Source: RUG12395 sp034178705 (lineage in GTDB: Bacteria > Bacillota > Clostridia > Oscillospirales > CAG-272). From it: a DNA stretch of 64,000 nucleotides. The position numbers and the translations under genes were made by a program. The DNA lies in contig JAXFQY010000076.1 of the NCBI GenBank assembly GCA_034178705.1, positions 1 to 64,000 of the forward strand. Reading direction: 5' to 3'. This document shows positions 52,716 to 61,632 of the stretch, piece by piece (position 1 is the first letter of the stretch; each line of letters starts with the position of its first letter). The notes beneath the pieces were generated by a model. The model did no database searches, had not been told where the DNA came from, and saw only the letters and a program-made list of their open reading frames with translations.

Positions 52716-55313
52716 ATGAATACAGAAAAACTGACAAAAAACAGCATAAAAGCAATTGAGGGAGCACAAAACCTTGCCTCACAATACGGAAACCAAAGCA
52801 TTCAGCCACTTCACCTGTTTTTCGCGCTGTGCGAACCGGAGGAGGGCCTGGTACGGCAGCTGCTCGTTTCTTTGGGAACGGATGTTGCGGCTCTGCTCTC
52901 CGACTGCGAACGCGAAATTGCCCGTTTGCCGAAAGTGACAGGCGGTGAGCTCTACGCCTCCCGAGAGCTCGGAGAAGCACTCGGAGCCGCGGAAAAGGAA
53001 GCGGCAGAAATGGGGGACAGTTATACCTCGGTGGAGCATCTCGCGCTCGGTATACTGGCAACCGCATCCGGTGCCCTGAAGGAAATTCTTCGGCGGAACG
53101 GGATTGAACGGCAACGGTTTCTCGAAGCTCTGAAAAAGGTTCGCGGAAACCGCCGTGCGGACAGCGACTCTCCGGAGGATACCTATGACGCGCTGAAAAA
53201 ATACGGGCAGGATCTTGTGGAACTGGCGCGCCAGAAAAAACTGGACCCCGTTATCGGCCGTGATGAAGAAATCAGAAGCGTTATCCGGATTCTTTCCCGC
53301 AAAACAAAAAACAACCCGGTTCTGATCGGTGAGCCTGGCGTCGGTAAAACGGCGATTGCCGAAGGACTTGCACAGCGCATTGTCCGCGGAGATGTACCCG
53401 AGAATCTGCGGGACCGTGCCGTCTTTTCTCTTGACATGGGCGCCCTGATTGCGGGTGCAAAATTCCGCGGTGAGTTTGAAGAGCGTCTCAAAGCGGTTCT
53501 TGGGGAAATCAAGCAAAGCAACGGGAAAATCATTCTTTTCATTGATGAGCTTCACACAATTGTCGGAGCCGGGAAAACCGAAGGCTCCATGGATGCCGGC
53601 AACCTTCTGAAGCCGATGCTTGCGCGCGGTGAGTTGCACTGCATCGGTGCTACCACCTTGAACGAATACCGCAAATACATCGAGAAGGATGCGGCGCTGG
53701 AGCGTCGTTTCCAGCCCGTTATGGTTCCGGAACCTACAGTAGAAGATACCATTGCCATTCTTCGCGGTCTGAAGGAACGCTATGAGGTCTATCATGGCGT
53801 CAAGATTCAGGATCAGGCGCTGATCTCCGCCGCTACGCTTTCCAACCGCTACATTTCCGACCGTTTCCTTCCGGACAAAGCGATTGATCTCGTTGATGAG
53901 GCATGCGCTCTGATTAAAACGGAAATGAACTCCATGCCGACAGAACTGGATGAAATCAGCCGTGAAATCATGCGGCACGAAATCGAGGAAGCAGCTCTGA
54001 AAAAAGAAACAGACAAGCTCGCCTTGGCCCACTTGGAGGAAATCCGTGCAGAACTATCCGAACTCCGCGAAAAATTCAATGTCATGAAGGCAAAATGGGA
54101 AAACGAAAAAAGCGGTATCGGAAAGGTTCAGAAACTCCGTGAGGAAATCGAAAAGACCAATGCAGAGATTGAACGCGCACAGAATGATTATGATCTCAAC
54201 CGTGCCGCAGAGCTGAAATACGGCAAACTCCCTTCCCTTCAGAAGGAACTGGAGTCAGCGGAGGCGGTAGCCGAACGGGGAGAGCATACCCTTCTGCGCG
54301 ACCGCGTAACCGAGGACGAAATTGCCAAAATTGTCTCCCGCTGGACCGGTGTTCCGGTATCCAAACTGATGGAAAGTGAACGCGAAAAGCTCCTCCGTCT
54401 GCCGGAGATTCTGCATCGCCGTGTCATCGGTCAGGACGAGGCCGTGCAAAAGGTCAGCGAATCCATTCTGCGCAGCCGCGCAGGAATAGCAGACCCGAAC
54501 CGTCCGATCGGCTCCTTCCTTTTCCTCGGTCCGACCGGTGTCGGTAAAACGGAACTCGCCAAGGCACTTGCCGAGGCACTGTTTGACGATGAGCGCGCCA
54601 TGGTCAGGATCGATATGAGCGAATATATGGAAAAATTCTCCGTCACCCGTCTGATCGGAGCGCCTCCCGGCTATGTAGGCTATGAGGAGGCAGGACAGCT
54701 GACTGAGGCCGTGCGCCGTCGCCCATACTCCGTTGTCCTCTTCGATGAAATCGAAAAGGCACATCCTGATGTCTTCAACATTCTCCTTCAGGTTCTGGAT
54801 GACGGAAGAATCACAGACAGTCAGGGCAGAACCGTTGACTTCAAGAATACGATCCTGATTCTGACCTCCAATCTCGGATCGGATATCATTCTGAACGGGA
54901 TAAAAGACGGCGAGATTACAGAAGAAGCAAAGAACCAGATCACAGCCTTGCTTCGCCGCTCCTTCCGTCCGGAATTCCTCAACCGGCTGGACGAAACCGT
55001 GTTCTACAAGCCGCTCTCACAAACGGATATCGCTTCGATTGTTGAGCTTCAGCTGTCTGCCCTTCGCAAGCGTCTGGCTGCGCATCGTCTTGAGCTGACT
55101 TTGAGCGATAATGCAAAGAAGTATATTGCCGAGGCCGGGTACGACCCGATGTTCGGCGCACGACCTCTGAAGCGTTTCCTGCAAGGCAAGGTGGAAACAC
55201 TGATTGCGCGTGAGATGATTGCCAATGACATTGCTCCGGAATCCACCGTTGCGATCGATTACAACGGAACAGAGCTTACCGCGTCTGTTCAGCCCCCCAA
55301 ATCCCTTGAATGA
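52716..55313 (+). CDS. clpB: ATP-dependent disaggregase ClpB
   Basis: An 865-residue Hsp100 protein. It has an N-terminal Clp domain, AAA1 with Walker A GEPGVGKTAIAEG, the long middle coiled coil (about 400-520), AAA2 with Walker A GPTGVGKTELAKALAEA, and the end-domain helices. ClpB rescues aggregated proteins with DnaK. CtsR or HrcA sites common before clpB are not seen; instead an RHH protein lies directly upstream in the operon. A GGAGG ribosome site precedes the ATG. Confidence 0.96.
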   Translation: MNTEKLTKNSIKAIEGAQNLASQYGNQSIQPLHLFFALCEPEEGLVRQLLVSLGTDVAALLSDCEREIARLPKVTGGELYASRELGEALGAAEKEAAEMGDSYTSVEHLALGILATASGALKEILRRNGIERQRFLEALKKVRGNRRADSDSPEDTYDALKKYGQDLVELARQKKLDPVIGRDEEIRSVIRILSRKTKNNPVLIGEPGVGKTAIAEGLAQRIVRGDVPENLRDRAVFSLDMGALIAGAKFRGEFEERLKAVLGEIKQSNGKIILFIDELHTIVGAGKTEGSMDAGNLLKPMLARGELHCIGATTLNEYRKYIEKDAALERRFQPVMVPEPTVEDTIAILRGLKERYEVYHGVKIQDQALISAATLSNRYISDRFLPDKAIDLVDEACALIKTEMNSMPTELDEISREIMRHEIEEAALKKETDKLALAHLEEIRAELSELREKFNVMKAKWENEKSGIGKVQKLREEIEKTNAEIERAQNDYDLNRAAELKYGKLPSLQKELESAEAVAERGEHTLLRDRVTEDEIAKIVSRWTGVPVSKLMESEREKLLRLPEILHRRVIGQDEAVQKVSESILRSRAGIADPNRPIGSFLFLGPTGVGKTELAKALAEALFDDERAMVRIDMSEYMEKFSVTRLIGAPPGYVGYEEAGQLTEAVRRRPYSVVLFDEIEKAHPDVFNILLQVLDDGRITDSQGRTVDFKNTILILTSNLGSDIILNGIKDGEITEEAKNQITALLRRSFRPEFLNRLDETVFYKPLSQTDIASIVELQLSALRKRLAAHRLELTLSDNAKKYIAEAGYDPMFGARPLKRFLQGKVETLIAREMIANDIAPESTVAIDYNGTELTASVQPPKSLE

Positions 55314-55448
55314 TTTCGCTGTCAACATCCTGCTCGACTCCGCATGGTAGTCAAGATTACTGACCGCTTATTATTTGTTAAAAGAGTGGGAAGCAGTTCT
55401 CGAAAAAGGGTTATCCGATCGGGGTTATCATTACCGGCAAAATCCTTT

Positions 55449-55501
55449 ATAAAACAAGGTTCCTGCAAACCGTTTGATGGGTTGCAGGAACCTTGTTTTA
55501 T
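55449..55501. terminator. Long hairpin between clpB and trxA
   Basis: A 20-bp perfect stem (arms 55449-55468 and 55482-55501, core ACAAGGTTCCTGCAA) with a 13-nt loop and a short T run, 136 nt after clpB and 98 nt from the trxA end. It probably ends both transcripts. In 55314-55448 I see nothing recognisable. Confidence 0.7.
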
Positions 55502-55598
55502 TAGTTGAAGAAAGGGACAAATCTTCACTTTTTCTTATGCCGAACTGTGCCTTTTCAGATAGCGCGAATTTCCGGTTATCTTGGCAAAAGAGTTGTTT

Positions 55599-55910
55599 TT
55601 ACTTTAACAGCTCTTCAATCTCTGCTTTCGGCTTAAAACCAAGGGAGGAAGCGGCAATCTCGCCGTTCCGGAACAGGATCAGCGTCGGGATGCTGCTGAT
55701 TCCGTAACGCGCGGCAATCCCCGAAGCGTCATCCACATTCAGCTTGCATACCTTGACCTTTCCCTCCTGTTCCTCCGCAAGTTCCTCGATAATCGGGGCA
55801 AGCATCCGGCACGGTCCGCACCAGGTAGCAAAAAAGTCAACCAGAACAGGCAGTTCGGAGTGAAGCACCTCTTTGTCAAAATTCTCTTCATTCAGCAAAA
55901 TCTCAGCCAT
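55599..55910 (-). CDS. trxA: Thioredoxin
   Basis: A 103-residue thioredoxin with the redox motif Trp30-Cys31-Gly32-Pro33-Cys34 in ATWCGPCRM and the cis-proline loop ISSIPTLILF. It reduces protein disulfides in the cytoplasm. It lies 12 nt after an FTR-like gene, which suggests that ferredoxin, not NADPH, is its electron source. Confidence 0.96.
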   Translation of the reverse strand: MAEILLNEENFDKEVLHSELPVLVDFFATWCGPCRMLAPIIEELAEEQEGKVKVCKLNVDDASGIAARYGISSIPTLILFRNGEIAASSLGFKPKAEIEELLK

Positions 55911-55922
55911 GGTTTATCCTCC

Positions 55923-56120
55923 TTATTTTTTCTTATAGTACAGCAAACAATGACAAAATCCCTCAAAATTCGGATCCTTGATCTGTTCACGGAATTCCCT
56001 GCACATACACTTTGTATCCTCGGTATGCTCGCGGCGGCAGGGACAATACCCGCCGGTTGCCTCAAGTCCCTCCATAACCGTCCGAACAATCTCCTTATCC
56101 GGGTTGTACTCAATCTTCAT
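55923..56120 (-). CDS. Ferredoxin:thioredoxin reductase-like catalytic protein (atypical Cys spacing)
   Basis: A 65-residue protein with three Cys-x-Cys pairs: CPC (26-28), CMC (38-40) and CHC (56-58). These match the six active-site and iron-sulfur cysteines of the FTR catalytic subunit, and the C-terminal CHCLLY is typical. The middle pair is nearer the first than in cyanobacterial FTR (9 and 15 intervening residues against 16 and 8), though the total span is the same. It sits directly before trxA. No variable (alpha) subunit gene is nearby. The product probably relays ferredoxin electrons to thioredoxin through a [4Fe-4S] cluster. Confidence 0.85.
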   Translation of the reverse strand: MKIEYNPDKEIVRTVMEGLEATGGYCPCRREHTEDTKCMCREFREQIKDPNFEGFCHCLLYYKKK

Positions 56121-56145
56121 CGCAATTCCCTTTCATGGATATTCT

Positions 56146-56763
56146 TTACTCCTGCGGTGCAATATATTCCCGGACGCGAAAGGAGACCCCGGCACGCTCT
56201 GCGTTTTCTCTGCAGACGGCAAGCTCATCCTCAGGAATGGTACCGTGAACGACAGTCAGGACAACATGAGGAACATAGTGCTTTGCTTCCGAACAAAAGC
56301 GAAGCATCGCCGGATAGGCCTGAAGACCGAAACGGGAGCGGCACACCTCCTGATACTTTTCGGCGGTTGCGGCGTTCATGCTGACAGACAGCGTATCAAC
56401 TGCTCCGGCAAAACGTGCAGCGGTCGGTTCTCCGGCAATCAGATCGGAAAGTCCGTTTGTATTGACCCGTATTTTCACCGCAGGATGGGAGGCTTTGATA
56501 CGGCGTGCCACGGAAAGAAGGGTATCAAGCCGCTCTGTCGGCTCTCCGTAGCCGCAAAAAACCAACTCGGAATAGCGTTCCGGGTTTCGCTTTTCAATAT
56601 CCGCAACAACTTCCTCCTCGGTCGGTTCCCGATCCAGCCAGAGGCTGTCGCTTCCGTATGCACCGGCACCGTTCCGGCGGATACAGAAGGTACAGGCATT
56701 CGGACAACGGTTTGTCAGATTCACATACAATCCGTCGCCCACTTCATAGGTAATTGTCATCAT
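56146..56763 (-). CDS. TatD-linked radical SAM protein
   Basis: A 205-residue radical SAM protein. The start at ATG 56763 overlaps the tatD stop as ATGA, and the next codon is also ATG. The cluster motif is CPNACTFC (Cys20, Cys24, Cys27), followed by VFCGYGEPTERL (SAM-binding GGE-like region) and VNTNGLSDL. It corresponds to the 'TatD-linked' radical SAM group seen beside tatD in many bacteria; its substrate is unknown. The longer upstream open frame is opposite strand noise in tatD. Confidence 0.87.
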   Translation of the reverse strand: MMTITYEVGDGLYVNLTNRCPNACTFCIRRNGAGAYGSDSLWLDREPTEEEVVADIEKRNPERYSELVFCGYGEPTERLDTLLSVARRIKASHPAVKIRVNTNGLSDLIAGEPTAARFAGAVDTLSVSMNAATAEKYQEVCRSRFGLQAYPAMLRFCSEAKHYVPHVVLTVVHGTIPEDELAVCRENAERAGVSFRVREYIAPQE

Positions 56764-57551
56764 GATGATAATCCGAAGAAACGCAATGCGTTCCGCGTTG
56801 TGATCCTTTCTGCTTCCTCCGCAGAGATTCCCCGTGCATTGGCAAGCGCTTCTAAAGTAAACCGCATCAAAGAGGAACGGTTCAGCTCCCCGCGATGCGG
56901 ATGCGGGGCAAGATAGGGACAATCGGTTTCAATAAGAATGCGATCCTCCGGCACAACACGGGCAGCTTCCCGCACCTTCGGTGCATTTTTGAAGCTGACA
57001 GTACCGGAAAAGGAAAGATAGCACCCCAGACGGACCGCCTCCCGTGCAGTTTCGGCACTGCCGCTGAAGCTGTGCAGCAAGCAACGGGCGGCGGGATGCT
57101 CACGAAGCACAGAAAGCGTGTCTGCGTGTGCTTCCCGATCATGAATAAGCACAGGGAGCCCGTAACGCTCCGCAAGCGAAAGCTGTCTGTCAAACGCAAT
57201 ACGCTGCAAAACGCGGTCGGTATCCTCATAGTGATAATCAAAGCCGATTTCTCCGAGCGCAACAATTGCAAGACGCTCCCGGTCCCGCAGCAGTTCCTCA
57301 AGTTCGGAGAGAGCCCGGTCAAGACGCGGAAGTTTCTGCGCATCGCATGGATGAATGCCGGCTGCCGCAAACAGCCTCCCCGGATACCGGAGGCCCTGTT
57401 CGGATGCGAGACGAGAGCTGGGAATATCCCAGCCAACATTGATAATTCCCGTCACTCCGGCATCGAAGGCATCCTCAACGGCGCCCTGCCAACCGCCCGG
57501 AAACTCCTCATCAAAGCGGGGATTATTATAATGTGCATGTGTATCGAACAT
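56760..57551 (-). CDS. tatD: TatD-family hydrolase
   Basis: A 263-residue TIM-barrel metal hydrolase with the metal-binding HAH motif (MFDTHAHYN, His5/His7), the GEIGFDYHYE loop, the late HSFSGS and the ETDCPYLAPHPHRG segment typical of TatD. Family members are 3'-5' exonucleases or DNases, despite the name. It lies 9 nt after metG and is coupled to the radical SAM gene. Confidence 0.95.
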   Translation of the reverse strand: MFDTHAHYNNPRFDEEFPGGWQGAVEDAFDAGVTGIINVGWDIPSSRLASEQGLRYPGRLFAAAGIHPCDAQKLPRLDRALSELEELLRDRERLAIVALGEIGFDYHYEDTDRVLQRIAFDRQLSLAERYGLPVLIHDREAHADTLSVLREHPAARCLLHSFSGSAETAREAVRLGCYLSFSGTVSFKNAPKVREAARVVPEDRILIETDCPYLAPHPHRGELNRSSLMRFTLEALANARGISAEEAERITTRNALRFFGLSS

Positions 57552-57560
57552 AGGAAAGCC

Positions 57561-59531
57561 TTACCGGATACGCGCACCGAGCGGAGTAGCATCATCAAGG
57601 AAGAGAACCCGGACGTCTTCCTCTCCGGCAGCAAGAATCATGCCGTTGCTTTCGACGCCGCAGAGAACAACTGGTTCCAGATTGGCAACAATCGCAAGTT
57701 TCCGCCCGATCAGCTCCTCCGGCTGATAAAATTTTGCAATACCGGAGACAATCTGCCGTTTTTCATAACCGAGATCCATAACAAACCGCAGCAGCTTCTT
57801 TGATTTTGCAACCTTTTCACACTCAACAACCTGCGCACAGCGAAGCTCAACGGACATGAATGTATCGTAATCAATCCGGGGAAGCTTTTCCGGAGCTGCG
57901 GGAGCTGTTTCTTTTTTCTCTTTGTTTGCCTGATCGGCAGTCTCCGCAAGCTGACGCTGCCTCTCCTCTTCGAAATCGGCAAGGAACTGCTTTTCATCGA
58001 TTCGGGCAAACAGAGCGGTCGTAACCGATGTACGTCCGCCGGGAGCGAGGCAACCGAAAGAAAGATCATCAAAGGTTCTGCGATCGGTTGCGAGAAGATC
58101 AAGAATTTTTTCCGCTGTTGCAGGAATATACGGAAGCATCAGCACAGCACCGATTCGGATTGCTTCAAGCAGATTATAAAGCACTGTTCCGAGTCTGGCT
58201 TTTGTATTCTCCGACTTCGCAAGAACCCATGGAGTTGTTTCATCAATATATTTGTTGGCACGGCGGAAAACCTCATTGATTGCCGCAATGGCATCCGCAA
58301 AATGAAGCTCATCCGCAAGTTTGAGTGCCTTCGCCGCACTGTCCCGACAAACAGAGGCAAGCTCCGCATCGACCGGCTCTTCCGAGGACGGCGCCTGGAT
58401 CACTCCGCCGAAGTACTTTTCATTCATCGCAAGGGTCCGGGAAACCAGATTTCCGAGGGTGTTTGCAAGATCCGTGTTGTATCTGCCGATTACCGACTCA
58501 TAGGTTATACTTCCGTCCGATGCATAGGGCATCTCGGCAAGGGCATAATAGCGCACACCGTCTGCTCCGATCTTTTCTGCAAGCTTATCGGCATAAATCA
58601 CATTTCCGAGTGACTTGCTCATCTTATCGGATCCGAAATTAAACCAGGGATGTCCGAAAATTTTCTTCGGAAGCGGAAGATCCAAAGCCATCAGGATAAT
58701 CGGCCAGTAAATAGTGTGAAAACGAAGAATGTCCTTGCCGATAATATGAATGTCGGCGGGCCAGTTCTTTTTGAACAGCTCCGGCTGCTCGATATTTGCA
58801 GGATCATAACCGATGCCGGTAATATAATTGCAAAGCGCATCGACCCAAACATAGATTACATGCTTCGGGTCGACCGGGGCAGGAATTCCCCAACGGAAGG
58901 ACGTACGGGTAACACAGAGATCCTGGAGTCCGGCGTTGAGAAAATTGTTGATCATTTCCTTTTTCCGACTCTCCGGTTCAATGAAACCGGGATGCTCGTT
59001 GATATAGGCAATCAGGCGGTCGGCATAGGCACTCATCCGGAAGAAATAGGCTTCCTCGCTCGCACGGACAAGCGGTCTTCCGCAATCGGGACATTTCCCC
59101 GGCTCCTTGATTTGGGAATCCGTAAAGAATGCCTCGTCCGGTGTGCAGTACCACCCCTCATAGGTTCCCTTATAAATATCCCCCTTATCATAGAGCTTCT
59201 GAAAAATATGCGCAACTGCCGCCTCATGGTCAGGGTCGGTAGTGCGGATAAACCGATCATAGCTCGCTCCCATCAGGTCCCAGACTGAACGGATCTCTCC
59301 GGAAACACCGTCAACATACTGCTTTGGTGTTACTCCGGCCTGTTCGGCACGATTTTCAATCTTCAAACCGTGCTCGTCTGTTCCGGTAAGAAAATGAACA
59401 TCATATCCGCACATTCTTTTATAGCGGGCAAGCGCGTCCGCCAGGATGATCTCATACGTATTACCGAAATGCGGCTTTGCGGATGCATACGCAATCGCCG
59501 TAGTCATATAAAACTTACCCTTGTTTTCCAT
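57561..59531 (-). CDS. metG: Methionyl-tRNA synthetase
   Basis: A 656-residue class I synthetase. The HIGH-like motif is PHFGNTYE, a CPDCG zinc knuckle lies near residue 130, and the KMSKS loop is SDKMSKSLGN. A C-terminal EMAP-II-type tRNA-binding domain (about 555-656) is present. It charges tRNA(Met) and initiator tRNA. No T-box leader is visible: the gene follows glnN by 4 nt in the operon. Confidence 0.97.
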   Translation of the reverse strand: MENKGKFYMTTAIAYASAKPHFGNTYEIILADALARYKRMCGYDVHFLTGTDEHGLKIENRAEQAGVTPKQYVDGVSGEIRSVWDLMGASYDRFIRTTDPDHEAAVAHIFQKLYDKGDIYKGTYEGWYCTPDEAFFTDSQIKEPGKCPDCGRPLVRASEEAYFFRMSAYADRLIAYINEHPGFIEPESRKKEMINNFLNAGLQDLCVTRTSFRWGIPAPVDPKHVIYVWVDALCNYITGIGYDPANIEQPELFKKNWPADIHIIGKDILRFHTIYWPIILMALDLPLPKKIFGHPWFNFGSDKMSKSLGNVIYADKLAEKIGADGVRYYALAEMPYASDGSITYESVIGRYNTDLANTLGNLVSRTLAMNEKYFGGVIQAPSSEEPVDAELASVCRDSAAKALKLADELHFADAIAAINEVFRRANKYIDETTPWVLAKSENTKARLGTVLYNLLEAIRIGAVLMLPYIPATAEKILDLLATDRRTFDDLSFGCLAPGGRTSVTTALFARIDEKQFLADFEEERQRQLAETADQANKEKKETAPAAPEKLPRIDYDTFMSVELRCAQVVECEKVAKSKKLLRFVMDLGYEKRQIVSGIAKFYQPEELIGRKLAIVANLEPVVLCGVESNGMILAAGEEDVRVLFLDDATPLGARIR

Positions 59532-59535
59532 ATCC

Positions 59536-61632
59536 TCACACTTTCTTGAATATCATGTCTCCGACAGACGGATAAGGCCAAATGTCCGGCGGAATATGCA
59601 GCTCACATTCATCCGCTGCCTCACGCAGCCTTCTCATCGCCGGCTTGATCTCGTCACAATAGAAGCAAGCAAGTCGATAAAGATCGTTGCGATATTTTTC
59701 CGTATTTTCCGAAAGGCTGCGAAGCTCAGACAGCCGTTCATAAAACCTCTGTTCCAGAACGGAAAGCACAGAAAGCTCCGCAAGCTCGGTTACAGGCTCC
59801 TGCCCTGTTGCGGCACGGCGCGAAAGAATCCGCTCTGAGAGCAGTCCTGCGTAGCGGCTGATCGCCGGATAGAGATCCCTTGACGACATCTCCAGCATCG
59901 TCAGAACCTCGATATTGAGCGTTTTGCAATAGGTTTCCAGCTGAATTTCATATCGTGCGCGAAGCTCGGTTTCAGAATAAACCTTCTGATTGGTAAAGAC
60001 GCGGATCGCTTTTTCACTGACAAGGCAGGGCACGGCATCAACCGTCGTTTCAAGATTGGCAAGTCCGCGACGCCGGGCCTCGGTGCGCCATGCTTCCGTG
60101 TATCCGTCCCCGTTGAAAATGATCCTCTTATGGTCACGGTAGGTTTCCCGAACGATTGCGCGAACCTCTGCCGAAAAATCCTCAGCCCTTTCCAACCGGT
60201 CTGCAAAGCCGGACAATACCTCGGCAACCGTGGTGTTCAGCACGGTGTTCGGTCCTGCAATTGACATAGCGGAGCCGGGCATGCGGAATTCGAATTTATT
60301 TCCGGTAAAGGCAAAGGGGGATGTGCGGTTACGGTCGGTTGTGTCCTTGCGAAGCCGCGGAAGCGAATGAATTCCGATCGGAAGATAGGATGTCCCGCTG
60401 GTCTTATAGCTCTCCTCCCGCTCAATGGAGTCAAGGATCCCCTGAAGCTCCTCTCCAATAAAAATGGAGACAATTGCGGGAGGCGCCTCATTGGCGCCGA
60501 GACGGTGATCATTCCCCGCCGTTGCCACAGAGAGACGAAGAAGATCCTGATACTCGTCAACAGCACGGATGACCGCAGAGAAGAATAACAGAAACTGCGC
60601 GTTTTCCGAAGGGGATTTTCCGGGATCCAGGAGATTGATTCCGGTATCGGTACAGAGGGACCAGTTGTTATGCTTGCCGGAACCGTTAATCCCTTCAAAG
60701 GGCTTTTCATGCAGCAGGCAGACAAGTCCGTGCCGGCGCGCTACGCGCTTCATCGCCTCCATGATCAGTTGGTTCTGATCGGTTGCGGTATTGACATCTG
60801 AAAAAATCGGCGCGAGCTCATGCTGGGCGGGTGCCGCCTCGTTATGTTTGGTTTTGGCAAAAACGCCAAGCTTCCACAGTTCCTCGTCAAGATCCTGCAT
60901 GTAGGCGGAAATTCGCGGCTTAATGGAGCCGAAGTAATGATCGTCCATTTCCTGCCCCTTTGGCGGCTTGGCACCAAAGAGGGCATGACCGGCATATTTC
61001 AGATCCCGGCGCTTTTCATAATATTCCCGGTCGATCAGAAAATACTCCTGCTCGGCACCTACCATCGGAATCACGCGGCGCGCGTCCGAATGTCCGAACA
61101 GATGAACGACACGCAATGCCTGTCTGTTGATCGCCTCTACCGACTTAAGAAGCGGCGTCTTTTTATCCAGCGCCTCCCCTCCGTATGAACAGAAAACAGT
61201 CGGAATACACAGTGAGCCGTCCTTGATGAAGGCATAAGAGGACGGATCCCACGCGGTATAGCCTCGCGCTTCAAAAGTGGCGCGCAGTCCGCCCGAAGGG
61301 AAGGAGGAAGCATCCGGCTCTCCCTTAATCAGCTCCTTCCCGGAAAACTCCATGATAACAGTCCCGTCCTTCCGGGGTGTAAGAAAGCTGTCATGCTTTT
61401 CAGCGGTAATGCCGGTCATCGGCTGAAACCAGTGGGTATAATGCGTTGCCCCATGCTCAACAGCCCAGTCCTTCATGGCGGAGGCAACGGCACTTGCGGT
61501 ATCCGGTCGGAGCTCTGAGCCCTCCTCCACAGTTTTCTTCAGCGCGGCATAAACCTCCGGAGCAAGACGCTCACGCATGACCTTGTCGTTAAAAACCATG
61601 GAACCGAACAGCTCGGGAATCGATTTTTCCAT
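59536..61632 (-). CDS. glnN: Glutamine synthetase type III (GlnN)
   Basis: A 698-residue GS-III. Family blocks include THYTHWFQPMTG, the catalytic VGAEQEYFLIDR, HNEAAPAQHELAP, EKPFEGINGSGKHNNWSL and GNDHRLGANEAPPAIVSIF. It makes glutamine from glutamate, ammonia and ATP as a large homododecamer. Its ATG follows the rpe stop with no gap (TGA-ATG), so translation is probably coupled to rpe. No GlnR operator was seen directly upstream. Confidence 0.95.
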   Translation of the reverse strand: MEKSIPELFGSMVFNDKVMRERLAPEVYAALKKTVEEGSELRPDTASAVASAMKDWAVEHGATHYTHWFQPMTGITAEKHDSFLTPRKDGTVIMEFSGKELIKGEPDASSFPSGGLRATFEARGYTAWDPSSYAFIKDGSLCIPTVFCSYGGEALDKKTPLLKSVEAINRQALRVVHLFGHSDARRVIPMVGAEQEYFLIDREYYEKRRDLKYAGHALFGAKPPKGQEMDDHYFGSIKPRISAYMQDLDEELWKLGVFAKTKHNEAAPAQHELAPIFSDVNTATDQNQLIMEAMKRVARRHGLVCLLHEKPFEGINGSGKHNNWSLCTDTGINLLDPGKSPSENAQFLLFFSAVIRAVDEYQDLLRLSVATAGNDHRLGANEAPPAIVSIFIGEELQGILDSIEREESYKTSGTSYLPIGIHSLPRLRKDTTDRNRTSPFAFTGNKFEFRMPGSAMSIAGPNTVLNTTVAEVLSGFADRLERAEDFSAEVRAIVRETYRDHKRIIFNGDGYTEAWRTEARRRGLANLETTVDAVPCLVSEKAIRVFTNQKVYSETELRARYEIQLETYCKTLNIEVLTMLEMSSRDLYPAISRYAGLLSERILSRRAATGQEPVTELAELSVLSVLEQRFYERLSELRSLSENTEKYRNDLYRLACFYCDEIKPAMRRLREAADECELHIPPDIWPYPSVGDMIFKKV

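Noticed and set aside
52779..54032. Minus-strand frame of 417 codons opposite clpB
   Set aside because: Antisense to conserved ClpB domains with no start signal.
59461..59535. T-box or SAM leader before metG
   Set aside because: metG follows glnN by only 4 nt; no room for a leader and no T-box motif.
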